A stretch of 64,000 nt of DNA from Adenophora triphylla var. japonica (lineage: Eukaryota; Streptophyta; Magnoliopsida; Asterales; Campanulaceae): positions 265,325 through 329,324 of the forward strand of contig JAFEMH010002581.1 of assembly GCA_022495995.1 (NCBI GenBank). The letters are read 5' to 3'. The notes beneath the pieces are model-generated. The model ran no database searches. It was not told the DNA's origin and saw only the letters and a list, made by a program, of their open reading frames with translations. Below are positions 48,785 through 60,944 of the stretch, piece by piece. Position numbers and translations under genes: made by a program. The stretch's first letter is position 1. Each line of letters opens with the position of its first letter.

Positions 48785-49914
48785 CTATATAGAAGATCAT
48801 TCACAAGACCACTCCTCGATGCATCAAAGAGAATACGGTTGAGAGGGTTTTATTTGAAATTCATGAAGGGGTATGCGGGGACATCCCGGAGCTATGACGT
48901 TGGCCGACAAAATTTTATTCCACTACATTATTGGCCTACCCTTAGGCGAGATGCCGAGAAGTATGTAAAGAAATGTGACAAGTGTCGGCGTTTCGCTGAT
49001 ATTCCACGACAACCGCCGCCGACATCAAGCAAACACGAGCGGCTGCGGCTTGGCCGTTCGATATGTGGGGAATCGACTTAATTGGGCCTTTGGCTAAGGG
49101 GAAAGGGGGATGCCGGCATGTGGTCGTCACCATGGATTAATTTACCAAGTGGATCGAGGCTAAAGCATTAGCTACCATCTCTCGAAGACAACATCATCAA
49201 GTTCGTGCATGATCGGCTATGGTGTCGTTTTGGCCCGCCGCGGATGATTTTTTCTGCACTATGGAACACAGCTTCAAAGAAGTTCACAACCGAATGCGAG
49301 AGGTTCAATGTTAAGCATTGAAATCATCGCCGCCTGCTTGGCCGTAAGGGAATGGACAAGCGGAGGCTACCAACAAGCAAGTGTTAAGCGCATTGAAGAA
49401 GATACTGGACGAAAAGCCGGTAAATGGGTAGATGAGGCCGCAAATAGCCTTGTGGTATATACGCACAACCGTGCAAGGGACCAACTGGAGAAACTCCTTT
49501 TGCTCTAACTTACGGCTCGAGGCTATGGCACCGCTGAGATGGGGCTTACTTCGCACGTAGTCACATGCTACTGTGGATGAGAAGGAGTATGAAGAAAGAC
49601 GGAAGGGGGACTTGGATCTAAGTGACGAGTTAAGGATGGAGGCAAAGCTCAGAGTGGCGAACTACAAACAGAAGATGAAGATGCAACACGACAAGAAGGT
49701 CAATCCGCGTTCATTTAACCTGGGAGATTGGGTCCTGAGGAAGGCTGAAGTAACTAGGAGCAAGGCGGGATACAACAAGCTCAACCCAAAGTGGGAAGGA
49801 CCATTTAAGATTGCCAAGATTATCAGGGAGGGAACCTACACGCTCAAGAGGCCAGATGGAACAGAGCTACGAAACCCTTGGAATGTGAACCATCTGAAGT
49901 TTTATTATAAGTAA
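48785..49914 (+). pseudogene. Element A integrase
   Basis: The zinc-binding part (YWPTLRRDAEKYVKKCDKCR), core pieces (MWGIDLIGPLAKGKGGCRHV, TKWIEAKAL, NGQAEATNKQVLSALKKIL) and the C-terminal domain (RSFNLGDWVLRKAEVTRSKA, LNPKWEGPFKIAKI, NPWNVNHLKFYYK) are readable in the expected order. Several stops and frameshifts break the core; only the last 113 codons are open. It is not functional. Confidence 0.85.
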
Positions 49915-50039
49915 AAATATAAGGCACAAAACCTATTTTGTATGTTTTGCTTACCTCGCTTAATGACAGACCTTGCTGTGCCATCTATTTTGTTTATTTT
50001 TAACTTGATAAAAGTGAAAAACCATCTTAAAACGAACTT

Positions 50040-50545
50040 GGCCTAGAAAAGATCATAGCGAAATGCGGTTTAGTGAAACGCGGTATAGCGAAATGCGGTT
50101 TAGCAAAATACGGTCTAGCAAAATGCGGTTTAGCGAAACGCGGTATAGTGAAATGCGGTTTAGCGAAAAGCGGTATAGCGAAATGCGGTTTAGGGAAATG
50201 TGGTATTGCGAAATGCGGTTTAGCGAAACGCGGCAAAACGCGATATAGCGAAATGCGGTTTAGCAAAACGCGGTTTAGCGAAACGCGGTATAGCAAAATG
50301 CGGTTTAGCAAAATGCGGTCTAGCAAAATTTGGTTTAGCGAAATGCGGTTTAGCGAAATGCGATTTAGCATACGCGGTTTAGCGAAATGCGGTATAGCAA
50401 AATGCGGTTTAGTAACATGTCGTCTGTCAAAGGCGGTACAACACAACGCGGCTTAGCAAAGGCGGTATAGTAAAATACGGTGCGGCTACACGCAGCTTTA
50501 GCCCTACGCGGTTTGACATAAAGCCATTTGATCTAACGCAGTTTA
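50040..50545. repeat. 15-bp tandem array of element A
   Basis: About 30 units of TAGCGAAATGCGGTT with C/T, A/G and GT/TT changes. It follows the integrase stop by about 130 bp. Arg/Ser-rich frames on both strands are translation of the array. Confidence 0.9.
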
Positions 50546-51350
50546 GCAATGCGGCATACTTATACCCCCGTCCAAATCTCCAAGCGAGTAAAATGGAAAG
50601 GAAAACGGAAAATGGAAAACTTGAAAAATATCAAGACATTTCTAGGCGAGATGAGTATAGGCGAAATAGAAACGAAATTTTTTGACGAGATAACATAGTT
50701 TAAACGAAAATGTTGACGAAATGCCTTATTTATTTAAAACAGAAAATAATTTGGCGACCTGTCCCAGCTAAAACGGGAAAGATTGACGATATGGCACATT
50801 TATAGCAAAAAATAGGTGAGACCATGATAAGGAATGCGAAATACCGCCAAATTGACTTAAAAGGAACGGAATGTTCCCTTTCAAAGGGAGAATCCGGCGA
50901 GTTGGCACGCTTACAAAAATAGGCGACATGCATAACGAAATACCCCGTTTCAAGGAAAATTAGCTTAATGACAATATTTTCCAAATAAAATATGCGAGAT
51001 TCCTTAAAGCGAAATGACGCACATAAATATTTGCGTGGGATAAATCAATTACTTGCAGAATTACGCGAGATGATTGCAAATACTAAAAGGGGAATCATTT
51101 TTCTAAGGAACTTAAATCAAAAATTTTCAAGCAAGGCTGCCTAAAGACAAGCCTTACTTTTGAAGGGGGGGGGGAATAAGGGGTACACACCCTCACAAAG
51201 TATTAAGTCTGCTAATATTTTTTAGCACCAGCTGAAACAAAAGGAAAGGGAAATGGAAATTTCATAATCAAACAAATTATAAAATACAGTAAAAAACAGA
51301 GGAAATTGTTTTAAAACGGCTCGCAGGCCTAAGTAACAAAGTGTTCACAA
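50546..51350 (+). other. Element A 3' segment
   Basis: No coding seen. Repeated GCGAGAT and GACGA.AT words and a run of G near 51167-51175. Confidence 0.5.
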
Positions 51351-54260
51351 CTAAGATTCCCTATCCTTGGAAACTTCTGCCTTCCTATTTAAAATTTTCT
51401 GCTCCACTTCAAAGGAAGCATTGAGATAGGCATTAAAGGCATTGTCATCATCAACTGGTGGCTCTACCCAAGTGGGATACCCCATCTCTTCATCAAACTT
51501 GGCAATCTCGCTCAACTCTCTCTCATCAAATGGAAGTTGGGGATTTCCAAGCCTAGCCATCTCGCCATACATATTTTCAGAAAGCCATTTAACCACCTTT
51601 CCAGGCGAGACACCATCTTCTAGAGCATTCTGCGCCGTCGTAAAAGAAAACCGTTCAAGAAGATTGAAGGTTTTCTCTTCTGCATCAATCTGAAACTGGG
51701 AAGAGGACTTGTAATCCGCTACAACTTTCTCAGCCCCTAGCTCAACCTCTTTGATCTTGTCGTCTTGAGCGGCATTCTCGTTCTCAAAGAAGAGTGGCAT
51801 TCTCAGCTAGGCGAGATCAACAATGTTAAGATCGGCCTCAGCCTTTAGCCAATTCAAGAAATTTCTTCTAGCCTCCACAGCGGCTTTACGTTCATCTTCA
51901 AAATTGTTTACTTGAACTCGAAGGGATTCATTTTCTAGCTCAACTTTATCTTTGTCCTTAAGGAACTGTTCCCACCTTATCTTAAGGGAAGTGAAGACCC
52001 TTCGAGCAACCGTATACTTTCAGAGTAAGTTCAAGATGAGCAGCGGTACTTCAAGCGAGATTAGATCTTGTTTACATTTATTCTTTTCATTATTTTCCCT
52101 CTCAACCGCGCGCTCCCAAGCGACTTTGTCACTAGAGGTTTTGCCCAATCCCTCCTCAAATCTTCCCAAGGCTTTGTCAAGGACTACATCGATATTAGTT
52201 TTCACCTGAAAGCCAAAAACAAGTTTCATCCAGTCATAAAGGGCAAATATAAAAATTGTAGAAGGCGAGACTAAAGGTAGGAAAACATACCTCAAGGGCC
52301 ATTTGTCCTAAATAACTTTTCAGAGAAGCGATACACTCATTCTCTGAAGAGACCACTTCTACTCCTTTCCCCTTCTTGGCACCGTCACCTGGCGGGAAAG
52401 ATCCATGCCAGCCTCAACGTGAGATCATTTGACACCGCGAGTCTCTAAGTCGCCGCTTTCAATGTAGAAAGGGTGTCGAAGTCCCATTATGCGGGCCGTT
52501 GTCGCCGACATGGGGGTGCCGTAACCACGCTTGGCGTAATCAGCCTTGTCTCGTTCTCGCAGACTTAGCTGGCGACTTGCTGCTAGCGACTTCCATCTCG
52601 GCGGCTTCAGCGCCCGCGTTTTCAATGTCGGCAGCCTCATCATCGCCCTCTGCCTTATCCCCATCACTGCATTCAATTCCGCCAACGGAAATTGAATTCT
52701 TCTTTTTGGCCCTAGATTTCCTTTGGGGCCTCCCACTGGCGACGACATCAGCCTTCTCCAAAACAATAGCCTCGTATCTTCGCCATCGTGCAAGACGGGA
52801 ATTAGCATTAGCAGCCAGTGCAATCGCCTAAGGGCGGCTTGACGCTCCTTAGCCAACCTTTCTCTCCTCCCTCATTTTGGTGAGATTGGCAGCCCTCTTA
52901 GAGGCGAGATCCATCCTATCAAAATCATGAGATATAAATAGAAGTTAAAATTGAACACCACACAAATTAACAAAGCAGAAAAGAGTGAAGAAAAGTGATT
53001 CACCCATCAAATCAGGCATAGCGACATACACATAAATATTCCCTTGGCAATTCACGCAGATAGCCGCAAAGACCCCATGTCACGAACCACCCATCCATCA
53101 AAACAAGCAGAGCGGGCCAACGGAATGAGGGGCTCCACCCCGCCGCTAGTGAAGGCGAGATCCCAACGAGCCTTAATATGCTTTTCATCTCGCAATATCG
53201 CCCCAGGAGAATAACGCATCACCCCCAATCACGGATAAAGTCCTTGCAAAGTTAGCTTTTGCGAGCCGTTCGTCAGAGTTAAGCGTGCTCGGTGCCAAGA
53301 TGGGTAATCAAAGGCGAGATTCCGATGGGATGTTGCCAATCCTGCTAGAAGTGATGGAGATTGGGTTGTCGTAAAGGTGGTGGATTTTATTGGGACCAGA
53401 GTCAACAACTTGTTTGTCTTACTGGCCCTTATGGTAATCCTATGGTCATCTTTAGATTTTACTTTGTATACATCAAAATATTCCCTAAGAAGCGGGATAG
53501 TAGGTTCATGACGGCGCCCCCTACAAGCACATACAGAACCGAGAATCCTACTGGTATTCAGATGAAGATCCATTAGGGCAATGACAACTCATCGAGAAAA
53601 GGTTTATGAACGGATCTAAGTGGAAGTCTAAGACCGAATTTGAACCGGGAAGGGTAAGCCACCACAACTTCTTGGTTCTTCCTTGCTGGATCGAGGGGTC
53701 CCATATAATTGGCAAGGTGATATACAAGGGTCAATACACTGCTGCGCATAGCATTTTGTCCAATCCGTACTTTGCGAGATACTCTTAAACGCGGGATTAA
53801 TAGTAGCGGAATGGGAGCTTCTTGCCTTGCTGGATCCCTGATCTTGCATGTTGCCTCCTGATAATATCTGTCCGGAAAAAATAAAATTAACATCCTTCTT
53901 ACCCTTAGTCCTATATACTCTTTCTGAATCCACACCCTCTTTACCCTCACTTTCGCCCGCTCGAATTCACACTCAAGCCGAGCTTTCGGTCCCAAATGAT
54001 ATCCCGCTTGCTTACATATATACTAAAAAGATAACCTATCCAAAACCCGAGTATAGCGACATAAGAAATGGGAAGATATGGGGGTCCCTGTATTTTCAAA
54101 GAACCAAAACCAAAGTGCCCGCGCCCTCAGCAATCAAAATAGTGTTTAATTCTTCCCTAGTCATCCTAAACCAATGCCCATATCCCCTTCTATAATACCC
54201 CTTTGATTTTTTACATTGCCCAAATTTAGTATCCCTAACACATTGCTTCACCCTAGCCAT
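51351..54260 (-). pseudogene. Antisense gene of element A (putative gypsy-type transposon protein)
   Basis: Minus-strand reading segments follow each other between integrase and 3' LTR. The first, 54260-54096 (54 codons, MARVKQCVRDTKFGQ ... WFRMTREELNTILI), is followed by 53995-53573, ending YPSRFKFGLRLPLRSVHKPF and LDELSLP. Then come 53573-53229 (TIPLLREYFDVYKVKSKDDH), 52856-52425 (basic and acidic low complexity), 52295-52020 and 51800-51351 (acidic C-terminal part). The middle blocks resemble the plant 'putative gypsy type transposon' family, known antisense in some Tat elements. Exon limits are not fixed; stops or introns separate the parts. Confidence 0.55.
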
Positions 54261-54862
54261 TTACATGTAAATCAAAAACCAAAGAAATAGGAGGATCAAA
54301 AATGGTACTCGAAGACGATGGGAGAAAAATCCTCAGAAATTCCGACCGATTCACCGGAAAAAATGGAAGATGAGGAAAATTAAACCTTCCCCCTTTAAAC
54401 TCGATTCCTGTAATCTAAACAAATTCAAAAATACGCCCGGCACTCGGATTTCGTCAGAGATGGGTTTAACCGGAGTGAAATGGAAAGAAAATGGGCAGAT
54501 CTGGAGTACCTGGGTCACCAGAAAATACGAGCAGGTCACCGGAAAATGCAAGAGAAGGAAGAGAGAGAGTAAAGGTGAAAATGAAATGAGTGGTGGGCCT
54601 CCCCATTTAAAGCGTGGATACGAAAGGATCGGAGGTGAAAGGACCTTTCGCTTATACCATTATTACCCTTTGGGGAAACCATCTATCATAAATTTTAAAT
54701 TTAAAGTAGTCGCCGCGTTTTCCTAGGAAGTGTGCATTTATCACTTAAAGCGAGGTCTACCATTATATCAAAAAGGCGAGATAGCATGATTGAGCGAAAT
54801 AAGCAAATTAAAGTTCACAATCGGACCATAAATGGTCCTAGTTATAAACCGAGGGCCACCGA
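54261..54862. other. Element A segment between antisense gene and 3' LTR
   Basis: On the minus strand the stretch at about 54520-54600 is pyrimidine-rich (TTACTCTCTCTCTTCCTTC), like a plant leader, and could hold the start of the antisense transcript. A plus-strand frame at 54370-54726 has no recognised family. No strong polypurine tract precedes the LTR (GAGGGCCACCGA is the best candidate). Confidence 0.4.
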
Positions 54863-55500
54863 TGTGCATAAATAAAATCCAATCCACGTGTCTATAGAGA
54901 CCATGAGTGACTCAAAGAAGGAAGTGATCGCCTACGTGAAAAAGTCAACCCAAACAAATCAAACGTCAACACCGGAGTCAAACAATATAAGAAGGCACCA
55001 CACTCCTCGCCTCAAGACATTGACGCGAGATAAGTGACGTTGGGGGCGATCAACGAAAGAAGGGAAGTTCGGCGAGATACATATCCCGCACGTATACGCA
55101 TCTCGCCTATATACAACCATACCATTTGTAAACTAAGCGTGTCCTAAAGACACAATTAGGCGAGATATACATCTCGCATAAGTTAATAGGGGACAATGTC
55201 TGACAGAAAGGACAACATTAAATGAGAAAGGACGACATTAAATGGGAAAGGACAGTATTAAATAGGGCGTTAAATGTGGTCAGGAGCCATCATGAAGTCG
55301 AGCCCCCAAAACCACTGTACATTCAGTTTATACGGCTGAAGGTTGGCGAAAGTTGGTGTGAGAGTCAAATCCAGCCTCCTTATCACCTACTTCTCATGAT
55401 GACCACATATGCTATTGAACTTATCATGATCAGCATGACGACTTATCATATGGCTTATCATGGACAAGAGTATAAATAGGAGAGTTCTTCCAGAGAGAGA
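54863..55500 (+). repeat. Element A right (3') LTR, first 638 bp
   Basis: Matches 25538-26167 with small indels, including the GCGAGAT pairs and the TATA box at 55471-55478. It is cut by element C at 55501, just after GAGAGAG; the remainder should lie right of the window. Confidence 0.88.
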
Positions 55501-57231
55501 GTGTAAGTGCTCCAATTTGAGCTTGTTAGTATTTTTGTTAGAAAATTAACGAAAGTTATAACATTTCTAACAATTCCTAACATTCCTAACATTTCTAACC
55601 AAGTAAGGGTAGATTAGGGATTGCCAAAAAAAGATAAACCAAGAAAGAAATCAAAAAAGCAAAAGAAATAGTCAAAAACCAAAAATAGAAACTGCTGGAA
55701 CAAAAACTGGCTGTTAATTTGATTTTTTTTGAAAAATATTCCTTGTGTCCAAAGCCTGAAGCTGTAATTAATGAACAAAGGCACGCCGACGTACACCTCC
55801 GCGCGGATATGATTGCATTTTCCAGAGGATTATAAATTGAACCCTCCTCTCTCGCCTTACACAAGACATTTTGATCACAAAGAACGGCTCAAGGAATATA
55901 GAGAGAAAACAAAGTGGGAATCTCTAGATTGCCACCATTTTCTCTTGAATCTTTCCCCAATCTCACTCCAAACACAAATCCAAACACCAAACCTTGATAC
56001 TCCTCAAGCCAAACACCAAATCTTGATACTCCTCAAGTCAAATTCCTAAGCCTAGGAAGATAGGTGTCACCATTGGTAAAGCCCTCCTTCTTGAAACCCT
56101 AAAACTCCCTTTTTAATTTCTTGTTCATCTTGTTCTTCCTACTTTGATCTACTTTATGTCTAGTTTAACTTAAGTCTTGGCCTAAGGTGGTCATCTTGAA
56201 GTTCATCTTTCATGAATGACCATCTCAAATGGTCCATATTCTAAATCTCTAGTTGGTTTTCTCTTTAATTTCATCTTTACAAAGATCCCCTTTCCCTTTT
56301 GCAAAGGATATGTTTAAACCCCATAAATTCCCCAAGGATGACTTGAATATGATAACCACTTGACACAAGGTAGTGGAATCAAGTCTAGGGATGAAAATGG
56401 GGTGAACATAGATGCAAACCCCCAAAAATCACATTTTCCCTCAAGAACATCTTGCTGTCCAGTAGCATTGTTCTGAGAACTCAGTCCATTTCCCTATTTT
56501 TTGGACCCAGTAAAACTTGGAATTGGGTGTTGACTACAAAATACTTTTTGTAGCCAACATCCAGAGCTTTCCAGACATATTTTTAATTTATTTTTTGGGT
56601 GAGTAAAACTCCATTTTGCAAATTTTCTTTAAAGGTCAGTTCATCAGTCTCTGGAAATCCAGATTTCAGATCTGAGATTTCCAGAAGGTTTTGACCCTCA
56701 AATCATCTCCAAAATGAAAAGTTCTTTTACAGAAACCTTTTTAAGGTGTTTTGAACATTTTTCATTCCCGGACTTTTCCCAGATTCTGGAGTTTTCAAGC
56801 CCTAAAGTCCATTTCAAAGTCAAGGGTCAACTGCCTTTTTCATTCTGGCAGAAATGGTTTTCAACTTCCAAAATCTTTTGAGTTCCAAATCTCAACCCAA
56901 AATCATCCAAAATCATGGGATCATTTTAAAGCCTTAAAAAGAGTTCTCAATTTTTACTTACCTCAGTTTCAACTTATTTTGGCCAAAACACATACACACA
57001 CACACACACACAACAAAGGATTTTGAATGTTTGGAAGACTCGTTTTGCGAGGCGCGTCTGGGTGCACACTAACGTCCTTCCCGACGCCAGTAACATGACC
57101 TCCGAACCTAAATCTCTGATCTCGGGCTTTTTTCAAAGTTTTGGCCCTCAAAATTAAAATGGCGTGGCGACTCCGTTGCTAATTTTCTTTTAAACAAAAA
57201 ATGGGAAAATTTTCTGATACACATCATCACA
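55501..57231 (+). repeat. Element C 5' LTR
   Basis: Starts TGTAAGTGCTCCAATTTGAG and ends CATCATCACA. The TATA box TATAAAT lies at 55831-55837. A (CA)n tract lies at about 56990-57012, matching the (TG)n of B. Confidence 0.85.
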
Positions 57232-57239
57232 TACACAAA

Positions 57240-57257
57240 GGGCGACTCCTACTGGGA
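57240..57257 (+). other. Element C primer-binding site, diverged
   Basis: GGGCGACTCCTACTGGGA resembles TGGCGACTCCGCTGGGGA with several changes. It is 8 bp further from the LTR than in B. Confidence 0.6.
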
Positions 57258-58500
57258 CTAAGTTTTTTCTAAAAAAATGATATTTGGTATATTGGTGGAA
57301 ACCATTAAACTTCCCGTTATCGCCTCCTAACACGAGTCGGGGATAAATTGTGGTCTAACAATCCCACGTACCGGTATCATTATTTTCAAAAAAAGGAAAA
57401 GCTGAGGGTCAAGCTTCCGTCTCAACATTCGAAAATCCTTTGCTTTATGTGTGTTGATTTTTGCACATTTTTCGTGTTTGTTTTTGGCCGCCTCGGAAAA
57501 GTCAAAATTTTGACTGTCGGAATAATGTCCCTAATCTGTCGGAATTTTTGTGCTTATGTGCTTATGTGTTCATAAAATTTTCAAAAAAATTTTCAAAAAA
57601 AAAATTCAAAAAAACCATGCATCATGCCTTTTTAAGACACATAAAAAAATTTCTATTTTTCTCGTAAAAAGAAGATAGGATCGCTTGCACACTACGCGCA
57701 CGTGACCTTACACCGCACACTACGTCCTTAACCCGGGGAAATCCTTGTCGCGGTCCGTTTGGTCTTATTACGCCTTGATGAGCACAGACTACCCAAACAT
57801 CCTACGGAGCCTCGCAAAGCCGACTACGCACTTGTCCGTGACACACTTTGTCCGAGACCCGGCTGGTTTTTAGTCCTGGTTCGTGTCATGCCCCGCTCCG
57901 TGTATAGACCTTTCCTTTCAAGCCTTTGTCGGCATACCGACTCAATATCTTTCGGGACCCTAATCGCCGGGTTCTGCCGGTTTTCCGCCGCAGACTTGAC
58001 CAAGATATTGACCGGCGCCTGACTTCGGCTCGACCGCACAAATTATACACTCGACTCCCAAAGATTGACACCGAGTCATCAAGGATTAATGAATATTCCA
58101 TGCCTAATTACGGCTTAAATGACGACAAGTCAAGATCACCATTGTGGACGCTTATCGGGCTCCAAATCATGCCGACTTTTCGTCGAGCCCCTGACATGAT
58201 CTTGACTTTTGACGTCGCCTTGTCCGTAATTTACATCGAATGCTCGTTAAGACTCGATTACCCGCCGTACTTTTAGGATCGTTTTTCTTTCGGTCGGTGG
58301 GACCCGCTTGCCCTATAGGACCCTCGCCCGGGCCGTCCACCCCGGGAGGTCGAAATACGTGTGGAATACGAGGGGCTTATGTGACGTAGCGACGGGGGCC
58401 CACCGATCCAGAATCGTGCAGTAGCTTGCGAAAAGAAGAGCAATCTTTTTCCAACCGATTAGGTTAATAAAACATGTTTTAAGTAAACGTGAACAAATAA
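57258..58500 (+). other. Element C leader region
   Basis: Non-coding, homologous in reverse to 41900-43180 of B (for example AATCCCACGTACCGGTATCA and the GGACCCTCGCCCGGGCCGTC block). Confidence 0.6.
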
Positions 58501-58511
58501 TCGCATGTTGC

Positions 58512-60944
58512 ATGAGCCAAAAGCCCAAACACCTACCCTCCTTCCATTCCCGCACATCTCAACCCTCGTGTCCTTTCCCCCGCAGCCTCCGCACAAAGGT
58601 TGGTTTCGGCACCGGGTCACCGTTTAATCGCTTGGGAAGAGTCAAGCGCATCATCGCCTTCACCGTCTCGTTCCGACTCCGAATTTTAGAATGTCTCGCA
58701 TCAACCGGTAACGATGGGGACAACGTTCACTCCGCCTCCCGGACTCCTCGCACGTAACAACAAAGGGAATCCGCCAGCCGAATGCATGAGAGTGCGCCAG
58801 AAGCACAGCTTGAACAGCCTTATGGAGGCTATCAAAAGCCATGGATTGGCCGCCGCCTCAACCCGGATGGCACCTTCATCTGTGGAAGAAGAGGAAGACC
58901 ACAATCCCACTCTTGGTCAACCCGACTACTCCAGATGCCACCACCGGCCTCCCACGGTACTACCACCGCAGCCCATGCCTCGATCCCTAGGTCGCCTGGC
59001 TCCCCAACCGCGCACCACTGGATCCATGCAAACTCGACGGACGAGCCGCTCGCAATGCCTCAAGCTGGGACAAAATCAAGACGGGAATATCTTCTCATGT
59101 TCGGGGCTACCCCTAATGCCACAACAGAAATGGGGATCCCACCTCGCTTGGGACCAATCAATCCTGTGGACTTTCGCAAAGAACAGCTTGGAATGCCACC
59201 ACGCTTGGTTCGTGGCACAATGTGAGCCCCTCCTCGAATGATGCTAGTTCGCTGCTTCCTCATACAAGCCTTCCGCAAACCCATTTCTCACTCGTGGTTC
59301 CAACGGGTTACCAAGCCCCCATCCCCGTTTCATCGAATCACCAGACCACAAGATCCTCTCGGTTATGCATCCTTGCCACAACCAGCCATGCAATTCAACA
59401 ACCAGGGACAGCAGCTCCCGCACTTAAGCCTACTTACGGGCCTCACTCCGGAAATCCAAGCCATCCGCTACCTCAGATTCCGCTCCATCTTCTCTCGCCG
59501 ATTGGAAGCCAACAGAAGTCGCCGGGTTCTATCCCTTTGCCCAAGCTCCTACCTACACTCCCTGTAATTTGGGCCAAGGACAAGTTTTCACCTATGCCCG
59601 GAGTATGGTATTCCTTCCACCAATGCACCACCAACAGCCTAGTCCTCTTCCCCGGCTCAAATATCGGCTCAGAATTCCCGCTCCACCTTGGATCCCCAAT
59701 TGGCTTGGTTTATGGAGCAACACAAGGAAATGAAAGCACGTATTGCCGAATTGACCGCCAAAAAGAACACCGCTCTTCGGCCTACGTATCCCGACTCGAT
59801 TGTCCCCCGCCTCACAAGTTTGTGATGCCCACTGAATTGTTTGACGGGAGTGCATGCCCTAAAACTCACTTGGACACCTATACTTTGGCAATGAAGGCTA
59901 AGGGATGCACAAACCAAATACGGGCCGATTACTTTAGTCTCTCTTGAAGTCGTGGGCTTTGAAATGGTTTTTCCGATTGCAGCCTCGAAGCTAGGGCTAC
60001 TTGGGAACAGATCACCAAGATTTCACTGATAAGTATAAAGCCAACTTGGAATGGGAGACAAACAGAGTTGACTCCGCAAAACAACGATGCAAACGCCCTA
60101 ATGAGAATATTGGGGATTTCTATAAGAGGTGGAACTTAAAGCTCTGAAATGGCCATTCCTCCTCCGACGAGGAGCAAGCTTAGACATCTTTCACCATGCT
60201 TGAAGCCGCATTTGAGAGCTTCCCTCGCCACTTCCCCTACGCCGACTTGCGTGCAATGGTTAATTCCGGCTAAGTTCGAAAAGGCTTACAATCAGCAGCC
60301 GACCGTCGCACCCGCTACAGATACCGGGTTTCTTCCACCTCCAACACAGCTCTCCCGCCCCAACCAAAAGGTAAAGAAGTGATTAGCTATGCGGGACAGG
60401 ATCGTAACAATGCCACTTCCTTGTTCCCAAGAAACTCCGATCCATCCGCATCCCGCCTCCAAAACTTGGGAAACTTTGGGATGCCTTTGAGTGATATCTT
60501 CAGAGGTTTCGTGAGAGAAGGTTTGCTCCGGCCTTTGGAAAATTATCACCTAGAAACCCCAATACTCCTTTGGATACCTCCAAGCATTGTGCCTTTCATC
60601 GCACTACGGGCACCCGACGGATGATTGCGCCCCCCGAAAAAGGCCATCCAAGGTTTGATTGAGCAAGGGAGGTTAGAGATGCCGAAGGGCCTAACACTAT
60701 CAATAACCCGCTCCCTAACAACATGAGTGTCAACATGATCGAGTTTGGTGGTTCAAGCCTCGTGGGCATAATGGAATTTGACACGCCCCTCGCGAGGTCG
60801 GTGAATCAGCCATCGCAGCGACGAAGTGTTTGGATTAAGAAAGAGATTGCCAAGGAAATCCCGATGGAAAGATCTCGCAATAGCTCCTGCCTCAAATGGC
60901 CGAAGAATAGATGCATGGTTCAACAAAGAAAGAGCAAACCATAG
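58512..60944 (+). pseudogene. Element C gag-like segment, degenerate
   Basis: Three-frame reading gives LNPDGTFICG near 58860, then PPHKFVMPTELFDGSACPKT, HLDTYTLAMKAKG and IRADYFSLSLKSWALKWFF (59800-59970), KANLEWETNRVDSAK and NENIGDFYKRW (60035-60135), DTGFLPPPTQLSRP (60320) and LGNFGMPLSDIFRGFVREGL (60465). These follow the order of Tat-type gag. Stops near 59945, 60146 and 60272 and several shifts break it. The zinc-finger block is nearly lost. The last frame (MSVNMIEFGGSSLVG, 60723-60944) has no recognised domain. Confidence 0.7.

Larger units (their letters stand above)
25538..55500 (+). mobile_element. Element A: Ty3/gypsy retrotransposon of the Tat group, host of a nest
   Basis: The left LTR begins TGTGCATAAATAAAATCC at 25538, and the same sequence restarts at 54863. 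Domain order on the plus strand is gag, protease, RT, RNase H, a second RNase H-like region, integrase, then a long non-coding or antisense segment. A second RNase H and a long 3' part are Tat-group traits. Elements B (29263-45083) and D (47147-48779) interrupt it, and C interrupts its right LTR at 55501. Without them A spans about 12.5 kb up to that point. Gag, protease and the start of pol share one reading frame broken by single stops. Confidence 0.9.

Noticed and set aside
50063..50456. Arg/Ser-rich repeat proteins on both strands
   Set aside because: Translation of the 15-bp array in element A; both strands are open because the unit is a multiple of three.
54096..54260. Histone H3-like start MARVKQ
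   Set aside because: Only six residues resemble H3; the following sequence does not. Kept only as a possible first exon of the antisense gene.
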